Assembly (NCBI GenBank): GCA_041656735.1
Contig: JBBACY010000005.1
Location: 1-64,000, forward strand
From: Perlabentimonas sp041656735
GTDB lineage: Bacteria; Bacteroidota; Bacteroidia; Bacteroidales; Tenuifilaceae
Direction of reading: 5' to 3'
Length of the DNA: 64,000 bases
The notes beneath the pieces are model-generated. The model was not told the origin of the DNA. It did not search any database and saw nothing but the letters and a program-made list of their open reading frames with translations. Shown piece by piece: positions 35,067-45,341 of this stretch; the stretch's first letter is position 1; every line of letters starts with the position of its first letter. The translations under genes and the position numbers were made by a program.

Positions 35067-35947
35067 AATTTTACCCTCCTGGTTAGTTAAGTGTATTATA
35101 GTATTCGGAAATTATCTTTATTTGTTGCATTTTTTCACACTGTATTTTAAGGAGTTACAAATATTTGTATACCTTGCAAAGCATCAAAATGTAAATTTTG
35201 TGAACGGCGTAAGCTAACCCCTTAAGTAAAATGCCCAGTATCGGACATTGTTCATCGCCATGAAACATCCATATGACAAACAATTAACGAGTTATGTATT
35301 TTGGTGTAAAATTTGATGTAACTTAATTTTAGTGGTTGTTAGTGTCTAGAGATTATATATTTATGGTTCAATGTAGTTTAATTAAGGTAGTCGAAGGGGC
35401 GTTTATAGTTGAATAGTAAGTTACATCTTGTTAATTAAACCACATTCATTTACAGTTGTTTAATAATTTTTTTATCCTAAACGCAATCGTGGCATATAAT
35501 TACTTGCTAAACAGTTAGTACTAATAAATTATTTATTCGAAGAGTTTGTATTTTAAACAGAAAGTAAAAAACGCAGATTATTCTAAATTCAAACCTTTTT
35601 ATAGGGTTTCACGTAAAAATAAACACTTAATAAAGAGCAACATAGTTTGTAGTAAAACGAGGGCTTGAGTTATTATTCGATTTTATGGTAGATTTATTAT
35701 AAAACAATAAATATTTACTTTAAAAAGTACTCTAAAACCCTAATTTGTAGGCAGATGTTTTTGTCTTTGAAAAAAAAAAATTACTTTCGCATGTTAATTA
35801 AGTTAGGTGAAAACTTTTTCAAGTCACTCAAAATTTCTTTTCTCAGTTTGAGAACGAATAATATACTTGTTGTTCATTGTCCTATAATAATTTATAAAGG
35901 ATTTAAGTCTTTTAAATTATTTTGAACCCATTTTAAAAAATTGCCCT
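35067..35947. other. 881-base AT-rich non-coding region ahead of the giant surface protein
   Basis: No convincing frame, tRNA or repeat array is visible. It contains a promoter candidate at 35761-35789, an A-run of ten at about 35770-35780, and a 10-base inverted repeat (GTTTAATTAA at 35376-35385 and TTAATTAAAC at 35431-35440) that may be chance in such AT-rich DNA. The length is much greater than other gaps here (mostly below 250 bases), so regulatory content or a small RNA is possible. Confidence 0.5.
35761..35789 (+). promoter_or_regulatory. Promoter candidate for the giant surface protein gene
   Basis: TTG (35761-35763), 18 bases, then TACTTTCG (35782-35789), a one-mismatch -7 element. 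Transcription from here gives a leader of about 150 bases before the ATG at 35948. Confidence 0.45.
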
Positions 35948-38900
35948 ATGAAGTCACTTCTTCGGTATTCGCTACTTATTGTTACATTCCTTAGTTTATC
36001 CCTTTTTTCAATGGCGCAGCTTACCGTTGATGTTACTGTTGATAAGCATGTGTCATGCCCAGGTGGAGATGATGGTAAGCTAACGATAGTTGTAAGTAAC
36101 GGAACAGCAGAACCAATGAGTGTTTTGGTTTGGAATACTACAATTGGAGTGTATGATTTTATCCCAATTGTTGGGCCAAGTGCTACTATAAATTTACCAG
36201 ATGATGGTGCTTTACCCGTCAAAAGCGGTAGCTTTATTGTATTTGTTTCAGGCCCTTCAGCAAATAAAACTGCAGATCCTTTCGAAGTTTTTGCACCCGA
36301 TGACCTCACTTTCTCTACCACTCAACCAACCTGTGCAGTTCCAACGGGTACTATTCAAATAAACACTCCTATTGATTCGAAAGGTGATGTATACAGTTTC
36401 CACTATAGCGTAGATGGTGGAACAAGTTATGTGGGAACACCTAGTTTCCCTGGGTTAGAAGGAGGGCAAGACTATAACCTTAGAGTAGAAGTAACCACTC
36501 AAGCAACAGCAAAGTGCACACTATTGTTAAACGATGTTACCATTTATGCTGTACCCCCAACCCCCGACCCCATTCAAGTTTTCACTACTCATCCATCATG
36601 TGCTAACCCCCTAGGCTCGATTGAAGTGTTACAACCTCTGTCTGGTGGTGGAGTAACATACGAGTATAGCAAGGATATTGCTGGTATTGATTGGCAAGAT
36701 TCGGAGTTGTTTCCCAATCTGGCAGCGGACAGTTACCTGATAAGTGCTCGTAATAAGCTCGATCATTCGTGTATAACTAGTCATATTTACACTTTAATCG
36801 CAGCCTCCAGCCCCCCCGCAGCCCCAAACCTATCAGCAACCCACCCCGCTTGCGGTGGTCCAGATAAGGGAACTATTACTGTTAATACACCAGCAGGTGT
36901 TGATTATGAGTACAATATTGACGGAGGAGCCTTCCAAGCATCACCAATTTTTCCGGACCTTGATCCAGGCACATATAATATTAGGGTACGATTGGTTAGC
37001 GATCCCACCTGCGTTTCCGATCCCACATCAGAAACAATTAATGCGCCAGCAGGGGCTCCTGAAATTGATAATGTTACCCATTCCGATCCTACTACAGTTG
37101 GTGGAACCGAAGGATCAATTACCGTTAACCTTGATGGAGGAACAGGAACACCTGATTACACATATTACCTTACAGGTACTTCGTCAGCCAACTCTGGTGA
37201 AATATCTGCCACAAGTTATACTTTTACTGGACTTGGAGCTGGAACTTATACCGTATATGTTACAGATGCAGCCAGCTGTACTAGCGCATCGGTAACCGAT
37301 ATTATTCTTACCGCACCAGGTGGTTGCACCAATGCGGTGATAACACTAACCACTGGTAATAACAATCAGGGAGTGTGTAACGGTGATGCCATAAGCGATA
37401 TTGTGTACACAATTACAGGCGATTACGGTGCTGTATCGGTTTCTGGCCTTCCAGCTGGTGTTTCTTACTCCGAAGTTGGTGGAACCCTTACAATCAGTGG
37501 AACCCCTAGTGCCACAGGTTCATCTAGCTACACTGTAACCGTTGATGGAGCTGGTGGTTGCGCTGGGGCTTCGGCCAATGGAACCATACAGGTAAGTGAA
37601 CTTCCTACAATAACTATAGAGTACGAAGAAGATCCCTATTGCAAGATCCCAGGAACTACAGCTACAGTTACCATAAATGGAGAAATAATTAATTATGTTG
37701 AAGCAACTTACAGTGGAGGCAACTTACCAACCGATTTTAATAACCTTGACAATTTCACATCATCTTCGTGTCCCGGGGATCTAACAGTAACAATACCTAT
37801 AGGAGCTACAATTACTGGTGTTGATGTGGAATATGAAATGTGGGCGGTTGCTTTCCCTCCAGAAATGTTCGTTTTCTCTCAGCAAAGGAGCTACTTGTCA
37901 TGTGTTTCTGCAGGGGGTGTCGCTGAGTCAGAAGTATATAAAGGGGTTGGCAATACTTCAGGGGTTTATCAATATAATCGAACTGGGTTAGATATTGCCA
38001 ATGGAGTTGTTGGTGGAGGTGATATTAATTTCGAACTTCACGCTGGAAGAACTTGGCCTACAGGAGGATGCTCTGTTTCGCAACATAGGGTTAATAATAA
38101 TACTTGGAAGGTGCGAGTTTACTATGCGGATACTCACCTTTTCACTGCTGAACCAGCAGGTCTTGCAATTGACCCAATTACTGGGGAAGTAGATTTGGAT
38201 GCTAGCGATTCGGGTACATATACCGTTACCTATCATTTTAGTGATGGCGTTTGCAGCGGCACTACTACTACAACTATTACAATTGACGAAATACCCGAAA
38301 CAACTATTTCCTATGACGATAGCCCTTATTGTGCCCAAGGAGTAGCAGCCGTGTCATATGGTGGCCCTGCTTACTCTGGTACTTTTACTTCTACCGATGG
38401 ATTGTCTATAAACAGTTCTACAGGAGAGGTTAACCTCGAGGGAAGCACTCCAGGTATCTATACCGTAACATATAATTACACAGACGGAAAGTGTTCCAAC
38501 GAAGCAACTGCAATTATTGAAATTAAGGGAATGCCTCAGGCATCTATTCTGTATGAGGAGAGCCCATATTGTGGTAAAGGTATTGCAACTGTAACTTTTA
38601 CAGGAGATACCGGGGGTACATATAGCTCAGATGTTGGGCTTCAAATAGATTCCTCTACAGGTGAAGTAGATTTAGAAGCAAGCATCCCTAATACTTATAC
38701 TGTAGAATACGAACTAACAATTGATGGTTGTACAGTTATTGCATCAACCGATATAGAAATACTGGCGATTCCAACCACTACAATATCATATGACAAAGAC
38801 GAATATTGTAAATACGAGGGAAAATTAGTAGATGTTAGTATTGACGACTATCCTGGTGGAACATTTAGCGGTACCTCAGGCTTGGTTATAGATGAAGCAA

Positions 38901-41900
38901 CAGGGCAGATAGACATAGGTGCTAGCGATGCAGGCACACACACAGTGACTTATGAGTTCACCGATGGTACTTGTACTAATACCACAACTTTCGATTTAGT
39001 TATTCATACACTTCCTGTGGCAACCATTGAGTATCCTAGCTCGCCCTACTGCGAAGGGGAAGGAGTGGCTACAGTTATTATTGATGGAGAGGGAGGTGGT
39101 GAATTTTCTTGTGATGATATTAACCTTGATATTAATGGAAGTTCTGGCGAGATAAATCTTACAACAAGCCCCTCAGGAACATACACTATTGAGTATCGCT
39201 TTCAAGATCCATTCACTCTGTGCTTCAATATAACAACAGCCCAAGTGGTTATCAATGCAAATCCAACTCCAACCATAAGCACAGCAGATGACTTACAGTA
39301 CTGCGCCGGGGAGGCGATTGGCACCACGTTCACCATCGATATAGCTGGCGACTCCTACCAGTGGCTGCGCAACGATGTAGCCATTGCGGGGGCCACCAAC
39401 CCCACCTACACCGCGACCGAGGCGGGGGAGTACACCGTGGCGGTAACCGACGATGGGTGCGAGGGCACCAGCAATATGCTCGAGATCATAGTCAAGCCAT
39501 TGCCAGAGCCCACCATCTCGACGCTGGATGGCCTGGAGTACTGCGCCGGGGAGACGATTAGCACCACGTTCACCATCGATATAGCTGGCGACTCCTACCA
39601 GTGGCTGCGCAACGATGTAGCCATTGCGGGGGCCACCGACCCAACCTACACCGCCACGGCGGAGGGGAACTACAGTGTTGATGTGACCACCAGTGGATGC
39701 ACTGGTTTAAGCAACGAAGTCTCGGTTGTGTTAAATCCGCTGCCTGTAGCAACTATATCATACGAAGATGACGAGTTCTGTCGCTACGAGGGGTGGTTAA
39801 TAGGTGTTACCGTAAGCGACTATCCTGGAGGATCATTTAGCGGAACCGATGGTTTGGCAATAGATGAATCAAGTGGACAGATTGATATTGGCGCAAGCGA
39901 CGCAGGCTCTCACACGGTGACTTATGAGTTCACAGATGGGATTTGTACCAATACTGCAACTTTCGGCCTGTATATTCATGCTCTTCCTGAGGCTACCATT
40001 GAGTACTCCGAATCCCCTTATTGCGAAGGATTAGGTATAGCTCAGGTTACCTTAATAGGAATTGATGGTGGTATTTTCTCCTGCGAGGACACTAACCTGG
40101 ATATTGATCCGATATCAGGTGACATTAACCTTGAAACAAGTATTCCGGGAACGTACACTGTTGAATATCGCTTTCAGGATATATTTACAGGATGCTTTAA
40201 TAAAGCAACAACTCTAATTACAATTAATGATTTACCTCAGGCAACTATATCATTCGATGACTCTCCATACTGTGCTACTGGTGTTGCAACAGTAACCATA
40301 ACTGGCGATATGAGCGGGGAATTCTCGTGTGATAATGCTGATTTAATAATTGATATTGACACAGGCGAGGTTGATCTTGAAGCCAGCGCCTCAGGCACCT
40401 ATACTGTTAATTACACTCTTGATAACGAGGGTTGCGTAAATACAGTAACTACTGAAATAACAATCATTGAATTGCCAACAGCCATAATTAGTGGAGGAGG
40501 TAATTACTGCGAAGGTAATACCTTGGATGATATTTCCATTCTTATAGATTTTACAGGAACGCCACCCTTCAGTATTGTTTATGCTATTAATGGTGCTGAC
40601 CAGCCTGCTATAACAGATATAAATGTTATGCAGTATTCACTTCAAGATTTAACGCTTTCAGGTACCTATACTCTCACTAGTGTTACAAATGAAGATTGTA
40701 TTGGTTCCGTTTCTGGCGAAGCCGAAGTTATCGAAATTTCTACCATAGCTCCCACTGGTCCAGCCAATCAAGAGTTCTGCGCTGGGGCAACCATTGCTGA
40801 CATTGAGGTAACAGGAACGGATGTTAAGTGGTACGATGCCCCAGTAGGTGGGGTTGAGTTGGCAAACGACTATATGCTGGTGAATGGTGAAAGCTATTAT
40901 GCAACCCAAAACCTTAACGGTTGCGAGAGCATTAATCGATTGGCCGTAACAGTTGAGGTGAACCCCATACTACCCGTGAGTGTGACCATCGCGGCCGATC
41001 CGGGCGAAGAGATCTGCGAGGGCACATCGGTTACCTTTACCGCAACGCCAGTCAACGAGGGCGTTGCGCCGACCTACCAGTGGATCTTGAACGGTGGCAA
41101 CGTGGGCGATGACCAGCCCACCTACACCACCGATGCCCTGGCGAATGGTGATGTGGTAGCGGTGATCCTTACCTCGAGCGAGACCTGCACATTGGGCAGC
41201 CCCGCCACCTCCAACGAGATCACTGTGGTGGTGAATGAAATCCCCACTGCTGAGATTTCAGGGGGTGGATCTTTTTGCGAGGGTTCGCCTACTACGGGAG
41301 TAGATGTAATTTTCACATTTACCGGTACTTCTCCTTGGTCATTAGTCTTCCAAAGAGATGATGATGAGATTGGCCCCATACCCTCTGGCGACGCTGTTCT
41401 GGTGCTTGAAAACGCAACGGTAGGCACCTACAGCATTGTGAGCGTAAGCGATGCCCACTGTCCGGGCATTATTCTTGGCGATAACGAGGTGGTTGTGACA
41501 GAGAAATCAACAGACCCACCCACCGGCTCATCACCTCAATATTTTTGCGCTGGTGCAACCATTGCCGATATTGTTGTTACCGGCGAGGCCATTACTTGGT
41601 ACGATGCGCCCAATGGTAATATACTAAATATGACTGATATTTTGGTTGATGGCGAAACATACTATGCAACTCAAACAGCTGAAGGGTGCGAAAGCACAGA
41701 TTACCTTGCTGTGGAGGTCTACATACCCTTACCACTTATAATAGGTACGCCAAATGTTCAGGATGTTTTATGTTTTGGTGATGCATCTGGCAAGGTTACC
41801 GTTTCAGTATCTGGAGGATCGGCACCCTATACATTTACACTTTATGATAACAACGACAACGTATCGGATATTAATAATGATGGAGTATTTGAAAATGTAG

Positions 41901-44278
41901 CATTTGGCAATAATTATTATATCGGCGTTGATGATAAGAATGGTTGTGGCCCAGTGTTCTCAACAGTGTTTGATATTGACGAACCCGACCCAATTGTAAT
42001 TGATATTAATTCCATTGTGGTTACTCCGATTTCAACTTTTGGTGCAACTGATGGTGCAATATTCCTTAGTGCATCGGGTGGTACAGGAGACTTGTATTAC
42101 ACCCTTACTAAGGGAGGTATAGTTATAGCCGGACCTCAGCTAGGTAATGGAATATTTACAGGTTTAGCCAATGGTGATTATATTGTAGAGGTAACCGATG
42201 ACAGAAATTGCGGACCAGTATTCTCGGATACTATTACGGTACTCGAACCCTTGATAGCGCCACTAAAGTTAACAGGTACCCCTGCCAGTTGTTATGGTGC
42301 ATGCGATGGTACAATTACAGTTAATGATGATCAAGGCCTATTTACATTGGATAAGCGAGAATGGTTTAAAGATGGAGAAGACATATCAGCTGAGATGAAC
42401 GGAAAGTATGATGTTGCAGAGGGACTATACAAGGGTATTTGTGCAGGAACCTATAAGCTGGATGTTGAGATTAATGGAGAAGTACAAACGGATGAGATTG
42501 TGATTAGCGAACCCGCCCCAATGACCATTACAAGTCTTGATATTTACCCGCTGAACTGTTTTGGAATCAATAAAGGAGAGATTTCGATTTGGGCAAAAGG
42601 TGATACCCTAGCGTTGGAATATAGAATTGAAGGCCCGCTAGATAGTGAATATGAACATACTAACAATTCGGGTATTTTTACTAACCTAGCTGCAGGGTCT
42701 TATAAAGTATTTATTACCGACGGGAATGGTTGTACACAGGCTTTCCCAGAAGATGGTGAATACGAGATAACGCAACCCGATGAAATAGTAATTACCACCG
42801 TTACAGATATATCACTTCGTCGTTGCCATGATGATACAATAGGTGTGGATGGCGATGGAATTATTGAGATGAAGATTGAAGGCGGTACAGGCGATCTGGG
42901 CGAGCCAGGCGATTACACATATAGCTGGAATAAAACGGAGGGAGATTCGATTTTCTTAAATTACCCCATTCCGGGTATCTATGAACTTACGGTTACCGAC
43001 AAAAACCAGTGCGTGGCTGTTAAGGATGTTGTAATACCAGGTCCAGAGCCCATTATAATTACTTTTGAGTATGATACAGCCGACTGTAGAGTGGTTGACG
43101 TGGGTATTGGTAATGTAAATGGAGGTATTAACATATCAGCTATTACCGGAGGGAATGCTGAAAGTGCTGGCGATTATAGCCTAAAATGGTATCGAGGTAC
43201 TAATGATGAGCATTTGACAGATTTCGATAATAAACTGCACTTAAAGGGGAGACAGGCAAATGAATTTTATGCAGTTGTTACCGACCTTGAGGGATGTATT
43301 GATAAAACAGACTTTGCCATACCAGTAGATGAGAACAACCTTTTTGATGTTTTAATAACAAAAGACAATAACTATTGCTATAGGGATCAGGCTTATCTTA
43401 CTGCGCTGGTTGAAACTCCCAATCTGATAAGTATAGATTCGTACCGATGGGTTAACGTAACCGACAACCCAGATATTGAGAACAAGAGAGTGTCGAATGT
43501 ATACACAACAGGAGAACTTTTGCATAGCACATTGTTCCGTGTTGATGCGGTTAGCAAAAAAGGTTGTATCGAATCGGCCGAAGCAACTTTGTCTGTGTAC
43601 CCACGTATTGGTCCATTTATTGACAGGGAAACACACCCATTCTTTGTAGACTCAGACCTTGACGCATTTAGGATAAAACCAGAAGATGGGGAGAGCTACG
43701 GCGATTCAACGATTATTTCGTTACTTGCTGATACAGAGTATCCAATAGAGATATTCACAGAGAATGCAGATTATACACTTTCGTACAGCTGGACACCTGT
43801 TATTGGTTTTAACCCTAGCGATGAGAAGCAAACGGTTATGATATTTAGAACGGGAGAGTATCAGAGTTTACTTACAGGGTCAATTACAAATGAAACTACC
43901 AATAAGGTTGAGCAATACATTCCGATTGAAGCCATAGTAACTTCACAACACCAATGTACAGAGATAGTAAACCTAAAAGCCCGTATTCTCGATAAGATTA
44001 AAAATTCCAACGTATTCTCACCAAATGGCGATGGTATAAATGACCGTTGGACGATACCGTATTCTGATGTGATTCCGAACCTTGAAATTAAAATTTATAA
44101 CCGTTGGGGTGCGCTCATATGGTCGGCAAAGGGGTCAGAAGCTAGTAAAGGATGGGATGGAAAGAATAGTAGGGGGAAAGATTTATCTATTGGCACCTAT
44201 TACTATGTAATTAGCTACAACGTTGCTGGAACAAATAAGTGGAAACCAATATCTGGTTCGGTTACCATAATTAGGTAA
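35948..44278 (+). CDS. Giant modular surface protein with type IX-type (CHU_C) C-terminal domain
   Basis: The 2776-residue product has a signal peptide (cleavage after SMAQ, residue 24) and a C-terminal gliding-motility-associated domain (NVFSPNGDGINDRWTIP, KIYNRWGALIW, GTYYYVISYN; from about residue 2687) that serves as a type IX export and anchoring signal. In between are SprB-like and Ig/PKD-like modules, each with a cysteine near its start. About eight share a xSPYC ... SGTYTVxY pattern of 75-85 residues (roughly 555-1515). It is likely an adhesin; ligand unknown. Residues about 1117-1245 and 1670-1762 come from GC-rich DNA unlike the rest. The PorP/SprF-like gene follows. Confidence 0.88.
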   Translation: MKSLLRYSLLIVTFLSLSLFSMAQLTVDVTVDKHVSCPGGDDGKLTIVVSNGTAEPMSVLVWNTTIGVYDFIPIVGPSATINLPDDGALPVKSGSFIVFVSGPSANKTADPFEVFAPDDLTFSTTQPTCAVPTGTIQINTPIDSKGDVYSFHYSVDGGTSYVGTPSFPGLEGGQDYNLRVEVTTQATAKCTLLLNDVTIYAVPPTPDPIQVFTTHPSCANPLGSIEVLQPLSGGGVTYEYSKDIAGIDWQDSELFPNLAADSYLISARNKLDHSCITSHIYTLIAASSPPAAPNLSATHPACGGPDKGTITVNTPAGVDYEYNIDGGAFQASPIFPDLDPGTYNIRVRLVSDPTCVSDPTSETINAPAGAPEIDNVTHSDPTTVGGTEGSITVNLDGGTGTPDYTYYLTGTSSANSGEISATSYTFTGLGAGTYTVYVTDAASCTSASVTDIILTAPGGCTNAVITLTTGNNNQGVCNGDAISDIVYTITGDYGAVSVSGLPAGVSYSEVGGTLTISGTPSATGSSSYTVTVDGAGGCAGASANGTIQVSELPTITIEYEEDPYCKIPGTTATVTINGEIINYVEATYSGGNLPTDFNNLDNFTSSSCPGDLTVTIPIGATITGVDVEYEMWAVAFPPEMFVFSQQRSYLSCVSAGGVAESEVYKGVGNTSGVYQYNRTGLDIANGVVGGGDINFELHAGRTWPTGGCSVSQHRVNNNTWKVRVYYADTHLFTAEPAGLAIDPITGEVDLDASDSGTYTVTYHFSDGVCSGTTTTTITIDEIPETTISYDDSPYCAQGVAAVSYGGPAYSGTFTSTDGLSINSSTGEVNLEGSTPGIYTVTYNYTDGKCSNEATAIIEIKGMPQASILYEESPYCGKGIATVTFTGDTGGTYSSDVGLQIDSSTGEVDLEASIPNTYTVEYELTIDGCTVIASTDIEILAIPTTTISYDKDEYCKYEGKLVDVSIDDYPGGTFSGTSGLVIDEATGQIDIGASDAGTHTVTYEFTDGTCTNTTTFDLVIHTLPVATIEYPSSPYCEGEGVATVIIDGEGGGEFSCDDINLDINGSSGEINLTTSPSGTYTIEYRFQDPFTLCFNITTAQVVINANPTPTISTADDLQYCAGEAIGTTFTIDIAGDSYQWLRNDVAIAGATNPTYTATEAGEYTVAVTDDGCEGTSNMLEIIVKPLPEPTISTLDGLEYCAGETISTTFTIDIAGDSYQWLRNDVAIAGATDPTYTATAEGNYSVDVTTSGCTGLSNEVSVVLNPLPVATISYEDDEFCRYEGWLIGVTVSDYPGGSFSGTDGLAIDESSGQIDIGASDAGSHTVTYEFTDGICTNTATFGLYIHALPEATIEYSESPYCEGLGIAQVTLIGIDGGIFSCEDTNLDIDPISGDINLETSIPGTYTVEYRFQDIFTGCFNKATTLITINDLPQATISFDDSPYCATGVATVTITGDMSGEFSCDNADLIIDIDTGEVDLEASASGTYTVNYTLDNEGCVNTVTTEITIIELPTAIISGGGNYCEGNTLDDISILIDFTGTPPFSIVYAINGADQPAITDINVMQYSLQDLTLSGTYTLTSVTNEDCIGSVSGEAEVIEISTIAPTGPANQEFCAGATIADIEVTGTDVKWYDAPVGGVELANDYMLVNGESYYATQNLNGCESINRLAVTVEVNPILPVSVTIAADPGEEICEGTSVTFTATPVNEGVAPTYQWILNGGNVGDDQPTYTTDALANGDVVAVILTSSETCTLGSPATSNEITVVVNEIPTAEISGGGSFCEGSPTTGVDVIFTFTGTSPWSLVFQRDDDEIGPIPSGDAVLVLENATVGTYSIVSVSDAHCPGIILGDNEVVVTEKSTDPPTGSSPQYFCAGATIADIVVTGEAITWYDAPNGNILNMTDILVDGETYYATQTAEGCESTDYLAVEVYIPLPLIIGTPNVQDVLCFGDASGKVTVSVSGGSAPYTFTLYDNNDNVSDINNDGVFENVAFGNNYYIGVDDKNGCGPVFSTVFDIDEPDPIVIDINSIVVTPISTFGATDGAIFLSASGGTGDLYYTLTKGGIVIAGPQLGNGIFTGLANGDYIVEVTDDRNCGPVFSDTITVLEPLIAPLKLTGTPASCYGACDGTITVNDDQGLFTLDKREWFKDGEDISAEMNGKYDVAEGLYKGICAGTYKLDVEINGEVQTDEIVISEPAPMTITSLDIYPLNCFGINKGEISIWAKGDTLALEYRIEGPLDSEYEHTNNSGIFTNLAAGSYKVFITDGNGCTQAFPEDGEYEITQPDEIVITTVTDISLRRCHDDTIGVDGDGIIEMKIEGGTGDLGEPGDYTYSWNKTEGDSIFLNYPIPGIYELTVTDKNQCVAVKDVVIPGPEPIIITFEYDTADCRVVDVGIGNVNGGINISAITGGNAESAGDYSLKWYRGTNDEHLTDFDNKLHLKGRQANEFYAVVTDLEGCIDKTDFAIPVDENNLFDVLITKDNNYCYRDQAYLTALVETPNLISIDSYRWVNVTDNPDIENKRVSNVYTTGELLHSTLFRVDAVSKKGCIESAEATLSVYPRIGPFIDRETHPFFVDSDLDAFRIKPEDGESYGDSTIISLLADTEYPIEIFTENADYTLSYSWTPVIGFNPSDEKQTVMIFRTGEYQSLLTGSITNETTNKVEQYIPIEAIVTSQHQCTEIVNLKARILDKIKNSNVFSPNGDGINDRWTIPYSDVIPNLEIKIYNRWGALIWSAKGSEASKGWDGKNSRGKDLSIGTYYYVISYNVAGTNKWKPISGSVTIIR
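38767..39256 (+). repeat. Two-module unit, copy 1, within the giant gene
   Basis: This stretch encodes about 160 residues comprising a DEYCKYEG module and a SPYCEGEG module. The same pair in the same order, with DYPGG, GASDAG and VEYRFQD/IEYRFQD matches, recurs at about 39742-40220. Between the two copies lie the two GC-rich Ig-like modules. Confidence 0.75.
39299..39413 (+). repeat. GC-rich direct repeat, copy 1, within the giant gene
   Basis: A 115-base stretch recurs 240 bases downstream with only a few substitutions; both encode YCAGE ... TFTIDIAGDSYQWLRNDVA of an Ig-like module. The DNA is strikingly GC-rich compared with flanking modules. Confidence 0.9.
39539..39653 (+). repeat. GC-rich direct repeat, copy 2, within the giant gene
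   Basis: Near-identical to 39299-39413, offset by exactly 240 bases (80 codons). Differences are two G-to-A changes near the start and changes at the AACCCC/GACCCA stretch. Near identity at synonymous sites indicates recent duplication or gene conversion. Confidence 0.9.
39742..40220 (+). repeat. Two-module unit, copy 2, within the giant gene
   Basis: This encodes the DEFCRYEG and SPYCEGLG modules, matching the unit at 38767-39256 in order and in sequence over about 160 residues, though DNA similarity is much lower than for the GC-rich repeats. It follows the GC-rich pair. Confidence 0.75.
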
Positions 44279-44321
44279 CAAAGAATTATGCATAATTTAG
44301 ACATTGAGTAAATGTAACTAT

Positions 44322-45263
44322 ATGAAAAGGAAAGCACTAACAACCGTTGCAGCTATGCTGCTCGCTATTACAGGAGCGGTAGCTCAACAACTTCCGCAGT
44401 TTACACAGTATATGTTTAATCCGTATGCTTTTAACCCAGCGGTGGCAGGTACGTTTAACTACTATCAAGTTCAACTAAATAACCGCTTTCAGTGGGTAGG
44501 GTTAAAAGATGCGCCACAAACATATAATTTAAGTGTTTATGGTCCCCATGGTTCAAAAGACATGGGGTTTGGAGGGAACTTTTACCACGATGTTACAGGT
44601 CCAACAGGTCGAACTAGCGGTATGTTTTCGTATTCATACAATTTGCAAATTTCCGAAAATGGGTTAAGAATCTCAGGAGGGGTATCGTTAGGTTTTCTGA
44701 TGTTTAGAATTGATGGATCAAGATTTGAGTTTGGTGATAATTTTAACCAGAACGACCCAGCGCTATTTGCAAATGCAAAATCAATATTCACACCCGATGC
44801 ATCGGTAGGCGTTATGCTTTACGATACTCGAATGTACGCAGGAATATCGGCTCACCAGCTTTTAGGGCAGCGGCTCTACCGTTCAGATTTATCTTATGAA
44901 GATGAAGATGGGGAAATGCTAAACTACTATGGCCTGAATAAGCTTAAGCAGCACTTTATGCTTACAGGAGGAATTTTTCTTCCTCTAAATCGCGATTTTG
45001 TTATAGAACCCTCTATGTTGGTTAAATTTGTTATGAACAGTCCAATACAGGTAGATATTAATGCAAAAGTAACTTATCGCGATGAGTTTTGGGGAGGACT
45101 GTCTTTTAGGTGGCAGGATGGGGTATCAATCCTAATTGGATACAACCACCAGAAACGCTACCTTTTTGGTTACTCGTTCGATTATGCCATTACTTCTTTA
45201 CGAAGGTATTCAGCGGGTTCGCATGAACTTATGCTTGGATTTAAGTTTGATAAACTGAAATAA
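44322..45263 (+). CDS. PorP/SprF-family type IX secretion membrane protein
   Basis: The product of about 313 residues starts MKRKALTTVAAMLLAITG with a signal peptide ending AVAQ, followed by QLPQFTQYMFNPYAFNPAVAGT, the PorP/SprF family signature. The rest has alternating beta-strand character of an outer-membrane barrel. SprF-like proteins are paired with SprB-like adhesins and are needed for their export or display; here the gene lies 43 bases after the giant surface-protein gene. The ATG at 44322 is favoured over a TTG at 44304. Confidence 0.93.
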   Translation: MKRKALTTVAAMLLAITGAVAQQLPQFTQYMFNPYAFNPAVAGTFNYYQVQLNNRFQWVGLKDAPQTYNLSVYGPHGSKDMGFGGNFYHDVTGPTGRTSGMFSYSYNLQISENGLRISGGVSLGFLMFRIDGSRFEFGDNFNQNDPALFANAKSIFTPDASVGVMLYDTRMYAGISAHQLLGQRLYRSDLSYEDEDGEMLNYYGLNKLKQHFMLTGGIFLPLNRDFVIEPSMLVKFVMNSPIQVDINAKVTYRDEFWGGLSFRWQDGVSILIGYNHQKRYLFGYSFDYAITSLRRYSAGSHELMLGFKFDKLK

Positions 45264-45288
45264 TACCTTGGTATAACCCAACTTAACC

Positions 45289-45312
45289 AAGGCAAGCCAA
45301 ATGGCTTGCCTT
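45289..45312 (+). terminator. Hairpin after the PorP/SprF-like gene
   Basis: AAGGCAAGCCA (45289-45299) pairs perfectly with TGGCTTGCCTT (45302-45312). There is no T-run, so it may be a weak or factor-assisted terminator of the surface-protein operon. Confidence 0.55.
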
Positions 45313-45341
45313 GTGCTTAAACTGAAAACAATAGGTTTAAA

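Noticed and set aside
39299..39653. CRISPR-like direct repeats
   Set aside because: There are only two 115-base copies, in frame at an 80-codon offset inside a coding sequence, so they are protein-domain repeats.
39361..39752. Extra small genes on both strands in the GC-rich block
   Set aside because: Open frames here arise from GC-rich codons on the opposite strand or another frame; they have no family signature and lie within the giant gene.
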